A DNA stretch of 21,586 nucleotides from Longimonas sp040409695 (lineage in GTDB: Bacteria; Bacteroidota; Rhodothermia; Rhodothermales; Salinibacteraceae), in contig NZ_JARWGJ010000203.1 in assembly GCF_040409695.1 (NCBI RefSeq), positions 1 to 21,586 on the forward strand, given 5' to 3'. Below the pieces are notes generated by a model, which made no database searches, was not told the origin of the DNA, and was given only the letters and a program-made list of their open reading frames with translations. Position numbers and translations under genes: made by a program. Of the stretch, positions 14,650 through 21,541 are shown piece by piece; the first letter of the stretch is position 1, and each line of letters begins with the position of its first letter.

Positions 14650-15835
14650 CTCTCCACTCGGCACGCTCGCGCCCCGCGATTTTCTCGACACGTACTGGCA
14701 GTCGAAGCCGCTCTTCATCCGAGATGCCTTTCCCGATTTTGTGTCGCCGGTCGATGCCAACGAGCTGGCCGGACTCGCCTGCGAACCGGATGTGGAGAGC
14801 CGTATCATCATTGAGGAAGGGGGCGCGCACCCATGGGAGCTGCGCCATGGGCCGTTCGACCCGTCAGTGTTTCAGACGCTTCCGGAGACGCACTGGACGC
14901 TCCTCGTGCAAGAGGTGGATCGCCTGCTTCCCGGAGCTGCTGCGCTGCTCGACCATTTTGACTTTGTGCCGTCGTGGCGACTCGACGACATCATGGTCAG
15001 CTATGCTCCGAAAGGAGGCAACGTAGGTGCTCACATTGACAACTACGACGTCTTTCTGCTTCAGGCTGCGGGCGAGCGCGAGTGGGGGATCGGGCACACG
15101 CCGATACAAGACGAGCAGATCGTGCCAGACCTTGATGTGCGCATGCTGGCTGATTTTACCCCCGACGAAACCCTCACTGCGCGCCCCGGCGACCTGCTGT
15201 ATCTGCCGCCGCGCGTAGCGCACCATGGCATCTCGCAGAGTGACGACTGCCTCACCATATCGGTTGGGTTTCGCGCGCCCAGCCACCGGTCGCTGGTACA
15301 TAGCTTTGTGCAAGATGCGATCCAGCAGATCCCAGAGCAGGCGCGCTACAGCGACCCCGATCGTCCCCTTCCAGCGGCTCCCGGAGAGCTGCCGGTCTAT
15401 GATCGCGAACGAGCCCGGAAGATCATTCGGGCGCGCGTGCGGTCGCTTCTGTCTGATGACGAAGCGCTCGACGACTGGTTCGCCCGCACCATCACGACAC
15501 CAGCGCCCGGACGCGACGCCTCGCTGCGCCCAGAACCGCTCTCGCCGGAAGCGCTACGCGATGCGCTAAACAGCGGTACGGGACTGCGTCGCGGACCGGT
15601 CGCGCACCTTGCGTATGTGCCGCACGACGATGGCACGGCCACGCTTTACGTGAATGGCAGCGCACGCGAACTGGCGGAAGCGACAGCGCCTGTTGCGCCA
15701 CGCATCGCCGGGCGGGCCCGCATCCCGGCAGGAGACCTGGTGGACCTCTTGGATCAGGCACCGGTCCAGAAGCTGCTTGTACAGCTGGTGAACGAGGGTG
15801 TGCTTGAGCTGGATGAAGAGCTGGGCGCTGCCTAA
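14642..15835 (+). CDS. JmjC/cupin 2-oxoglutarate oxygenase, ribosomal protein L16 arginine hydroxylase (YcfD/RoxA)-like
   Basis: The 397-residue protein aligns along its length with E. coli YcfD, which hydroxylates an arginine of ribosomal protein L16. Matches include FLDTYWQSKPLFIRDAF (14-30), DANELAGLACEPDVESR (38-54), ETHWTLLVQEVDRLLP (82-97), WRLDDIMVSY (112-121) and GFRAPS (209-214). The Fe(II) ligands are His131 and Asp133 (GAHIDNYD), with the distal His194 in PPRVAHHG. The ~180-residue C-terminal half includes the dimer and winged-helix regions of the family. The open frame extends upstream through the 14-bp array to 14450, but the conserved sequence begins after the ATG at 14642, which is preceded by a T/C-rich leader. 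The DinB-like gene follows after 20 bp. Confidence 0.92.
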   Translation: MPDSPLGTLAPRDFLDTYWQSKPLFIRDAFPDFVSPVDANELAGLACEPDVESRIIIEEGGAHPWELRHGPFDPSVFQTLPETHWTLLVQEVDRLLPGAAALLDHFDFVPSWRLDDIMVSYAPKGGNVGAHIDNYDVFLLQAAGEREWGIGHTPIQDEQIVPDLDVRMLADFTPDETLTARPGDLLYLPPRVAHHGISQSDDCLTISVGFRAPSHRSLVHSFVQDAIQQIPEQARYSDPDRPLPAAPGELPVYDRERARKIIRARVRSLLSDDEALDDWFARTITTPAPGRDASLRPEPLSPEALRDALNSGTGLRRGPVAHLAYVPHDDGTATLYVNGSARELAEATAPVAPRIAGRARIPAGDLVDLLDQAPVQKLLVQLVNEGVLELDEELGAA

Positions 15836-15855
15836 TCTGTCTCTGTCAAATATAC

Positions 15856-16464
15856 ATGACTGGTCCCGTTATGCAACCGCTCCCTGACGTCCACAAATCG
15901 TACCGCGCGGGTTTTGCGTCTCTCTGTAGCGACGCCCGTATGCTGTGGGCATCGGTAGCACCGGACGTGCTGCTCACGTCGCCTGAGCCGCAGGCATGGT
16001 CGGCCGCACAGTGCCTGGCGCACCTGAACGCAGCCGCACGCCCGCTTGTCCCTGCGCTGGAGGCACGCGTCTTCAAGGCACAGCGCTACGGGCCATACGG
16101 CGACCCGCCGTTTCATTACCGCTGGTATGAACGCCTCTTTATTGCTTCGGTAGCTCCCGAAGGGCGCATTCCTATTCCAGCACCCCCTGTGTTCTATCCA
16201 CCCCCCGAGCCTGATGCAGAAACGGTGCTGGACACGTTCTGCGACTATCAGCAGCGGCTGTCTGTATGCGTGGCACGCAGCCAGGGGGTCGACTGGGAGC
16301 GTGCCCGTGTGGCGTCGCCGGCACTGCCCGTGCTGTACCTGAGCATCGGAGCATGGTTTGAGGCCACGCTCAACCATGGGCGCCGTCACCTGCGCCAGGC
16401 GAGGCGTGCCTGCGGCCTCTCCTCTGGGACGTCTGAAATGGCTCGCGACGAAGCTGCTTCGTAG
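15856..16464 (+). CDS. DinB-like (four-helix bundle) protein
   Basis: The 202-residue protein has the DinB superfamily metal-site pattern. The first His is in WSAAQCLAHLNAA (His56), and the HxxxH pair is in LNHGRRHLRQA (His174, His178) near the C-terminus. The central region SPEPQAW and the tryptophan before the first His are also common in the family. Members include bacillithiol or mycothiol transferases, but most have no known substrate. It starts 20 bp after the oxygenase gene, so the two are probably one transcript. A second ATG at 15871 is possible. Residues 105-135 are rich in Pro (PIPAPPVFYPPPEP), unusual for the family. Confidence 0.83.
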   Translation: MTGPVMQPLPDVHKSYRAGFASLCSDARMLWASVAPDVLLTSPEPQAWSAAQCLAHLNAAARPLVPALEARVFKAQRYGPYGDPPFHYRWYERLFIASVAPEGRIPIPAPPVFYPPPEPDAETVLDTFCDYQQRLSVCVARSQGVDWERARVASPALPVLYLSIGAWFEATLNHGRRHLRQARRACGLSSGTSEMARDEAAS

Positions 16465-16537
16465 TCAGTAGAACCCGCCCCACGTTCTCCTGCTGCACGT
16501 TTTCTCCGACTCCCCCCACCGATTACTCTGTCGCCGT

Positions 16538-17962
16538 ATGGCTTCCCCGCTTGCAGACCCTCGCATGTTTCCCGACGCTACCGAACTCGCCGAGCGCGTC
16601 CAAACGGGTAAAACTACCGTGCCCGAGCTATTACAGACCCATGTGGAGCGATTGAAGGCAGTGCAGCCTGCGCTGAACGCAGCCACCGACTGCTTAACGG
16701 ATCGTATTCAACGGGCTATTGAAACGCCTCCCGAAGGCCCCTGGGCTGGAATCCCAGTGAGCGTGAAAGAAACCTACGGACTCAAGGGCGAGCCGCTCAC
16801 GGCCGGGTCGAAACGAGCGCCTACGCTGCATCCAGACGAAGACGCTGCGCTCGTGAAGCAGATCACCAGCGTAGGAGGCGTGATCTGCGCGCGCGGCAAC
16901 ATCCCGGAGTTTGCGATGACGCACGAAACCGAAAATCTGCTCTATGGACGCACGCACAACCCGCTAAACCCAGACCGGAGTCCGGGTGGGTCGAGTGGGG
17001 GCGATGCTGCGCTGGTGGCTTCGGGGGCTGTGGCAGTCGGATTCGGGTCGGACCTTGGCGGGTCGGTGCGGCATCCGGCGCACTGCTGTGGCATCGTAGG
17101 GTTCAAGCCCGCCTCGGGCGATATTGACGATACGGGTACCTGGCCGCTTATTGATGAGGAGCCCCCCGAGCCCCTCCTTGCCGATAGCATGCTTGCGCTC
17201 GGGCCGCTAACGCGATCGGTGCGCGATGCCAAGCAGGCCTACGAATGGGCACGCGGGCGGTCGCTGTCTGAAGCGCCTCCGCTCGATACGCTGCGGCTGG
17301 TAAAACCGGCCGACTTCACCATGACCGCCCGCGAGCGCCTCATCCCGGCAGCGGTTGACTATAGCCGCCGACAGTTAGAGCAGGCAGGCCTGCGCAGCGC
17401 TCCGATGCGACTGCCCGACGCCGGTGCGCTCTACCAGGCGTACCTCACCGTGGTGGTGCGTGACTACGCTACTTTTCTATATGACTCGCTCACAACGCGC
17501 GACGGGAAGGCTCTGTCTTGGGCCCGTGAGTCATGGCGGCAGCTACGCAAACGGCCAACTGTGCACTGGTACCTGTTCCGGCTTCTTGCGGCCATGCATG
17601 CGCTTCGTCCGGATGCGCAAGCCGGTTGGGCGGCAGAGGCCGAAATTCAGCAGGCCCGGCGCACCATCCGCGATCAGCTGGGCGACAACGGAATCGTGCT
17701 GCTTCCGACCAACGGTACGCTCGCCATGAAGCCCGGCGACGCAGCAACGTACATGTCGCGCCCGGGCATACGCGGGCTCTTTACGCCGACCATCTATCCG
17801 AACGTTCTCAACCTGCCTGCGATCACCGTGCCGGCCTGGACGCATCAAGATGCACGTACGGGATTGGTGCCAGGGGTTCAGCTCATTGCGGCACCGGGCA
17901 GCGAGGCTGCGCTATTTGCAGCGGCCGAAGCCCTCGAATCGCATCTGCGCGATATGCCGTAA
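16538..17962 (+). CDS. Amidase-signature hydrolase (fatty-acid-amide-hydrolase-like)
   Basis: The 474-residue enzyme has the amidase-signature catalytic triad Lys77 (PVSVKET), cis-Ser152 (SPGGSSGG, 148-155) and nucleophile Ser176 (SDLGGSVRHPAHCCG, 171-185). The 24-residue spacing between the two serines equals that of FAAH. The segment LLYGRTHNPLNPDRSPGGSSGG is more like the FAAH branch than GatA, and no gatB or gatC gene is nearby, so it is not a tRNA amidotransferase. It hydrolyses a carbon-nitrogen amide bond; the substrate cannot be told from sequence. It has no signal peptide. The leader is very pyrimidine-rich (TTTTCTCCGACTCCCCCC). menB follows after 51 bp. Confidence 0.93.
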   Translation: MASPLADPRMFPDATELAERVQTGKTTVPELLQTHVERLKAVQPALNAATDCLTDRIQRAIETPPEGPWAGIPVSVKETYGLKGEPLTAGSKRAPTLHPDEDAALVKQITSVGGVICARGNIPEFAMTHETENLLYGRTHNPLNPDRSPGGSSGGDAALVASGAVAVGFGSDLGGSVRHPAHCCGIVGFKPASGDIDDTGTWPLIDEEPPEPLLADSMLALGPLTRSVRDAKQAYEWARGRSLSEAPPLDTLRLVKPADFTMTARERLIPAAVDYSRRQLEQAGLRSAPMRLPDAGALYQAYLTVVVRDYATFLYDSLTTRDGKALSWARESWRQLRKRPTVHWYLFRLLAAMHALRPDAQAGWAAEAEIQQARRTIRDQLGDNGIVLLPTNGTLAMKPGDAATYMSRPGIRGLFTPTIYPNVLNLPAITVPAWTHQDARTGLVPGVQLIAAPGSEAALFAAAEALESHLRDMP

Positions 17963-18013
17963 GAGCCAGCACCCGCATCCCTCTGTTTCTACTCACTCTT
18001 TTATCCGTGTCTC

Positions 18014-18907
18014 ATGGTTTCTGAACTATTTGATGCCAGCGCCTGGAAGCCCGTTGAAGGGTTCGACTTGACCGACGTAACGTACCATCGTGCTCGCAAT
18101 CAGGGAACGGTGCGCATCGCATTCAATCGCCCCGAATCGCTCAACGCGTTTCGCCCGAAAACGGTCGACGAGCTCTACCGCACGCTCGACCACGCCCGCC
18201 AGACATCAGACGTCGGCACCGTCCTGATCACGGGCAACGGGCCTTCGAAAAAGCACGGCAAGTGGGCGTTCTCTTCGGGGGGCGACCAGCGGATCCGGGG
18301 GAAAGACGGCTACCAGTACGTTGACGGGGAAGGCGAGGCCGACCCGGCACGGCTGGGGCGGCTACACATTCTGGAAGTGCAGCGGCTTATTCGCTTCATG
18401 CCCAAAGTCGTTATTGCGGTCGTGCCGGGATGGGCCGTGGGTGGGGGGCACAGCCTGCACGTGGTGTGCGATCTCACCCTGGCCAGCGCCGAGCACGCGA
18501 TCTTCAAGCAGACGGATGCCGACGTTGCCAGCTTCGACGGAGGGTTCGGGTCGGCCTACCTGGCACGCCAGGTTGGGCAGAAGCGAGCCCGTGAGATCTT
18601 CTTCTTGGGCCGCAATTATTCGGCCGAGGAGGCCGTAGAGATGGGAATGGCCAATGCCGCTATTCCGCATAGCGAACTGGAGGCGACCGCGCTGGAATGG
18701 GCGGAAGAGATCAACACCAAAAGTCCGACAGCTATCCGAATGCTGAAATATGCATTCAACGCGATCGACGATGGCATGGTGGGCCAGCAGCTCTTCGCGG
18801 GTGAGGCCACGCGCCTCGCATACGGCACCGACGAGGCCCAAGAGGGGCGTGATGCCTTTCTGGAAAAGCGCGACCAGGATTACAGCGATTTCCCGTGGCA
18901 CTACTGA
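18014..18907 (+). CDS. menB: 1,4-dihydroxy-2-naphthoyl-CoA synthase, type II (Asp form)
   Basis: MenB closes the second ring of menaquinone by a Dieckmann-type condensation of o-succinylbenzoyl-CoA. The 297-residue protein has the family's FSSGGDQRIRG (86-96), oxyanion region VPGWAVGGGHSLHVVCDL (137-154), and FDGGFGSAYLARQVGQKRAREIFFLGR (174-200). It carries QTDADV at 166-171, as in the Mycobacterium enzyme, where Asp replaces the bicarbonate cofactor, rather than the QTGPKV of the E. coli type. The ending DFPWHY is also typical. No other men gene is in the window. Its leader has CCCTCTGTTTC and no Shine-Dalgarno sequence. Confidence 0.96.
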   Translation: MVSELFDASAWKPVEGFDLTDVTYHRARNQGTVRIAFNRPESLNAFRPKTVDELYRTLDHARQTSDVGTVLITGNGPSKKHGKWAFSSGGDQRIRGKDGYQYVDGEGEADPARLGRLHILEVQRLIRFMPKVVIAVVPGWAVGGGHSLHVVCDLTLASAEHAIFKQTDADVASFDGGFGSAYLARQVGQKRAREIFFLGRNYSAEEAVEMGMANAAIPHSELEATALEWAEEINTKSPTAIRMLKYAFNAIDDGMVGQQLFAGEATRLAYGTDEAQEGRDAFLEKRDQDYSDFPWHY

Positions 18908-18982
18908 TTTTTTCAGTGGGAGGCGAACGCTCCGCATCCCCCGAACAGATACTTCTGATACGACACACAACAGCTGCTAACA

Positions 18983-19831
18983 ATGACTGATACGATTCAG
19001 AACATCCGTGGACGTGCCGTGCCAATGCTCGGACTGGGCACATACAAGCTCACCGGGCAAGCCTGTCGCGAGGGGGTAGCACACGCGCTCACGATGGGAT
19101 ACCGTCACATCGACACAGCGCAGATGTACAAGAACGAAGCGGACGTCGGGGCAGGTATTGCGGATGCCCCCGTTGCACGCGAGGATGTCTTTTTGACGAC
19201 AAAGGTGTGGCACACAAACCTGTCGCCCGAGGACGTGCGCCGCTCGACCGAAGAGAGCCTCCAGCGGCTCGACACCGACTACGTGGACTTGCTACTGATT
19301 CACTGGCCCGCGCATCTTGATGGCGATCATGATGCGCTGCGAAGCACCCTGGATGCGTTTGTGGCGCTACACGAGGCGGGGCACGTGCGTCATATCGGAG
19401 TGAGCAACTTCTCGATTCGGTTGCTCAACCAGACCGTTGATCACTTGCCTGCGGAGGCGCCGCTGTTTGCCCACCAGGCAGAGTACCATCCGTTTCTGGC
19501 ACAAGAAGCAGTGCTGCGCCATGCACGCGAGCACGACTACCTGTTTACGGCATACAGTCCGCTCGCGCAGGGAGATGCGCTACGCAACGATACGCTGCAA
19601 TCCATCGGAGACCGCCACGGGAAGACGGCGGCCCAGGTTACGCTTCGGTGGCTGCTTCAGCAGCCCCAGGTGTCGGCGATCCCCAAAGCAGGAAGCGCAT
19701 CGCATCGAATTGCGAATCTCGGCGTGTTTGACTTTGCGCTTTCCGACGACGAGATGACAGCGATACACAACCTGGGGCGCGGAGAACGACGCATAGACCC
19801 GGCATTTGCCCCCGCGTGGAGCACAACGTAG
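18983..19831 (+). CDS. Aldo/keto reductase, DkgB-like
   Basis: The 282-residue NADPH-dependent reductase has all four catalytic residues: Asp44 (GYRHIDTAQ), Tyr49 (AQMYKNE), Lys74 (LTTKVW) and His107 (LLIHWPA). GVSNFS and the cofactor-binding IPKAGS follow further on. Overall match is to E. coli DkgB (2,5-diketo-gluconate/methylglyoxal reductase), including the C-terminal AFAPAW. It has no close operon partner: 75 bp follow menB and 283 bp lead to the next gene. The stop codon lies in a 12-bp tandem duplication; without the duplication the frame would run nine more codons to TGA at 19868. Confidence 0.94.
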   Translation: MTDTIQNIRGRAVPMLGLGTYKLTGQACREGVAHALTMGYRHIDTAQMYKNEADVGAGIADAPVAREDVFLTTKVWHTNLSPEDVRRSTEESLQRLDTDYVDLLLIHWPAHLDGDHDALRSTLDAFVALHEAGHVRHIGVSNFSIRLLNQTVDHLPAEAPLFAHQAEYHPFLAQEAVLRHAREHDYLFTAYSPLAQGDALRNDTLQSIGDRHGKTAAQVTLRWLLQQPQVSAIPKAGSASHRIANLGVFDFALSDDEMTAIHNLGRGERRIDPAFAPAWSTT

Positions 19832-19841
19832 AGCACAACGT
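19819..19841 (+). repeat. 12-bp tandem duplication creating the stop codon of the aldo/keto reductase gene
   Basis: GAGCACAACGT occurs at 19819-19829 and 19831-19841 with period 12. The junction makes ACG TAG; a single copy would read ACG TGG and continue. The duplication therefore set the present C-terminus. Confidence 0.8.
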
Positions 19842-19854
19842 GGCGGGTCGTCTG

Positions 19855-19890
19855 CTTGCTTCGGTGTTGACCGGGCCACAACCGAGCAAG
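19855..19890 (+). terminator. Hairpin after the aldo/keto reductase gene
   Basis: CTTGCT-T-CGGT (19855-19865) pairs with ACCGAGCAAG (19881-19890), leaving one bulged T and a 15-nt loop. It lies 24 nt after the stop and no T-run follows, so termination is uncertain. Confidence 0.4.
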
Positions 19891-19908
19891 TCTAACACGC
19901 TGTAACAT

Positions 19909-20009
19909 ATAGCGTGAAGCAGCACGTATAAAGACAAACGTGGGTGCGGCGCAGCGTACAGCCTGAGTACATGTAAATTACACCATAGGCAGATAGGTCT
20001 TCACGCTAT
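19909..20009. repeat. 11-bp perfect inverted repeat flanking 79 bp, intergenic
   Basis: ATAGCGTGAAG (19909-19919) is mirrored by CTTCACGCTAT (19999-20009). Between them is a second symmetric element, TGTAA-A-TTACA (19972-19982). The whole lies between the aldo/keto reductase and the LpxO/AspH-like genes. It could be a small mobile-element remnant, a structured RNA, or a pair of regulator sites; no open frame is present. Confidence 0.55.
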
Positions 20010-20114
20010 GGTCTTGAACGTCGTTATATGGTGACGAGCTGAACAGGTATACTGTATTTCGGTAATATGTAGCGCCGTATTCGTTTATCCACACACGCCT
20101 CAAAAACCAATACT

Positions 20115-20885
20115 ATGGCCAACTCAATTAAAAAGACGGCAGACCTTGTCATTAAGAAAGTAGGGTTTTCGATTCTGCAGTTCATTGAGCGTGTCGTGGT
20201 TCGGTACTCGCCGCATGGTAATCCTACGTTCTTTGATAACGACGATTTTGACTGGACCGAGACGCTTTCGGAGAACTGGGAAACCATTCGTGAGGAACTG
20301 GACGAGGTTGTCCTGAAAAACCGTGATCAGCTTCCGAACTTTCAGGAGATCTCAGAAGATCAGACCGCGATTACCAATGACGATGATTGGAAGACGTTCT
20401 TTTTGTATGGGTTTGGACACAAAGCAGAGAAGAACGCGGCCCGTTGCCCGAAGACCACGGAGATCATTGAGCAGATTCCGGGAATGAAAACGGCTTTCTT
20501 CTCGATTCTGTCGCCTGGCAAACACATCCCTGCACACCGCGGTCCGTACAAAGGGGTAATTCGCGCGCATCTGGGTCTGAAGGTGCCCGAACCGAAAGAG
20601 CAGTGCCGCATCCGTGTCGGAAACGACTACCGCCACTGGGAAGAGGGTGAGGTGATGCTCTTCGACGACACGCACGACCACGAGGTGTGGAATGACACCG
20701 ACGGCGAGCGCGTCGTCCTCTTTCTGGATGTGGTGCGCCCGCTCGACCCGCCGCTCGACCGCATCAACCGGTCGATTATCAACTTGATCAGCAAGTCGCC
20801 GTTCGTGCAGAACGCAAAAGAGAACCAGGAGCAGTGGGAACAGAAGCTGGAGCAGGAGAAGGCAGCCGAGGCGGCCGCTGCGTAA
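20115..20885 (+). CDS. Aspartyl/asparaginyl beta-hydroxylase family oxygenase (LpxO-like)
   Basis: The 256-residue 2-oxoglutarate/Fe(II) oxygenase has the family's core: SPGKHIPAHRGPYKG with iron ligand His141, RAHLGLKVP (150-158), then WEEGEVMLFDDTHDHEVWNDT with second ligand His189, and ERVVLFLDVVRP with the 2-oxoglutarate-binding Arg199. The layout is closer to LpxO, which hydroxylates a lipid A acyl chain, than to the much longer animal AspH. A lipid or a protein side chain could be the substrate. Residues 13-30 are moderately hydrophobic and could touch the membrane. The C-terminal 25 residues are a charged, Ala-ending tail unlike LpxO. Codon use is slightly more AT-rich near the start. 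It has 283 bp of upstream DNA and so likely its own promoter. Confidence 0.9.
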   Translation: MANSIKKTADLVIKKVGFSILQFIERVVVRYSPHGNPTFFDNDDFDWTETLSENWETIREELDEVVLKNRDQLPNFQEISEDQTAITNDDDWKTFFLYGFGHKAEKNAARCPKTTEIIEQIPGMKTAFFSILSPGKHIPAHRGPYKGVIRAHLGLKVPEPKEQCRIRVGNDYRHWEEGEVMLFDDTHDHEVWNDTDGERVVLFLDVVRPLDPPLDRINRSIINLISKSPFVQNAKENQEQWEQKLEQEKAAEAAAA

Positions 20886-20905
20886 ACGGAGGTCGATCTA
20901 CCTTG

Positions 20906-20935
20906 TATGTCTCCCTATGTCTCCCTATGTCTCCC
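20906..20935 (+). repeat. Three perfect 10-bp tandem repeats in the GNAT gene leader, each carrying an ATG
   Basis: TATGTCTCCC occurs three times in a row (20906-20915, 20916-20925, 20926-20935). The ATGs at 20907, 20917 and 20927 are in three different frames. The first is in frame with the GNAT gene, the second stops at TGA 20941-20943, and the third runs into the gene out of frame. Confidence 0.95.
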
Positions 20936-20937
20936 TC

Positions 20938-20949
20938 ATTTGATCAAAT
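20938..20949. promoter_or_regulatory. 12-bp perfect palindrome just before the GNAT start, possible operator
   Basis: ATTTGATCAAAT is fully self-complementary and ends 5 nt before the ATG at 20955. Its position would let a bound repressor, or a mRNA hairpin, block initiation. No matching regulator gene is visible. Confidence 0.45.
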
Positions 20950-20954
20950 CTGCT

Positions 20955-21410
20955 ATGCCCGATATCGTCGTGCGCCGTGCCACCCTTGCCGATCTCGACA
21001 CGATTGTCAGCTTCAACGCAGCGATGGCGCGCGAAACCGAAGACAAACCGCTCGATGAAGATACATTGCGACGAGGGGTGCGCGCAGCATTGCACGATGA
21101 GAAAAAGGGACGCTACTGGGTTGCGATGCGCAGCAATGAGGTGGCCGGTGCGCTCATGTGTACTACAGAGTGGAGCGACTGGCGATGCGGTATGTTCTGG
21201 TGGATTCAGAGCGTGTATGTACGCCCAAGACACCGGCGCCAGGGCGTATTTACAGCGCTATACCGGAACGTGTACACGACAGCTAAGCAGGACGCTGACG
21301 TATGCGGGCTGCGGCTCTATGTCGAAAAGGAGAACACGGGGGCCCAACAGACCTACAGGCATCTGGGTATGGACCCCACTGCGTACGACATGTACGAGGT
21401 GGAGGTGTGA
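20955..21410 (+). CDS. GNAT-family N-acetyltransferase
   Basis: The 151-residue protein from the ATG at 20955 begins MPDIVVRRATLADLDTIVSF, the usual first strand and helix of GNAT enzymes. The acetyl-CoA loop is in QSVYVRPRHRRQGVFTALY (85-103), with the R/Q-x-x-G-x pattern as RRQGVF. The end, NTGAQQTYRHLGMDPTAYDMYEVEV, is the typical last helix and strand. The frame is open 16 codons further up to 20907 through the 10-bp repeats, but the family starts at the inner ATG. The substrate is unknown. It is 69 bp after the LpxO/AspH-like gene and is followed by a strong hairpin. Confidence 0.92.
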   Translation: MPDIVVRRATLADLDTIVSFNAAMARETEDKPLDEDTLRRGVRAALHDEKKGRYWVAMRSNEVAGALMCTTEWSDWRCGMFWWIQSVYVRPRHRRQGVFTALYRNVYTTAKQDADVCGLRLYVEKENTGAQQTYRHLGMDPTAYDMYEVEV

Positions 21411-21417
21411 GGTGCAA

Positions 21418-21442
21418 GGTGGGTCGCAAGGGGCGACCCACC
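21418..21442 (+). terminator. Strong hairpin after the GNAT gene
   Basis: GGTGGGTCGC (21418-21427) and GCGACCCACC (21433-21442) form a perfect 10-bp GC-rich stem with a 5-nt loop, 7 nt after the stop codon. The T-run is only partial (TTGATTTCTT from 21463), so a terminator or mRNA-stabilising role both fit. Confidence 0.65.
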
Positions 21443-21499
21443 AACCCTCGAGAAGCTGCTTGATTTCTTAAGTAGGTCAGCAAAAAAACATGTACACCT

Positions 21500-21541
21500 T
21501 GTCATCGCGAGGAGGGAGCGTGCGACCGACGCGGCGATCTC
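21500..21541. repeat. REP-like extragenic element (GTCATYGCGAGGAG...GCRATCTC type)
   Basis: GTCATCGCGAGGAGGG at 21501-21516 and GCGGCGATCTC at 21531-21541 match the ends of a repeat type found between genes in many bacterial genomes, with ATTGC/GCAAT arms replaced here by ATCGC (21504-21508) and GCGAT (21534-21538). It lies beyond the GNAT hairpin with no gene in the rest of the window. Confidence 0.6.

Noticed and set aside
18895..18925. ACTGA-TTTTT-TCAGT hairpin at the menB stop as a terminator
   Set aside because: Only 5 bp of AT-rich stem and no T-run after it.
20043..20055. ACAG-GTATA-CTGT and TATACT as promoter of the LpxO/AspH-like gene
   Set aside because: Arms are only 4 bp and no -35 element lies at a suitable distance.
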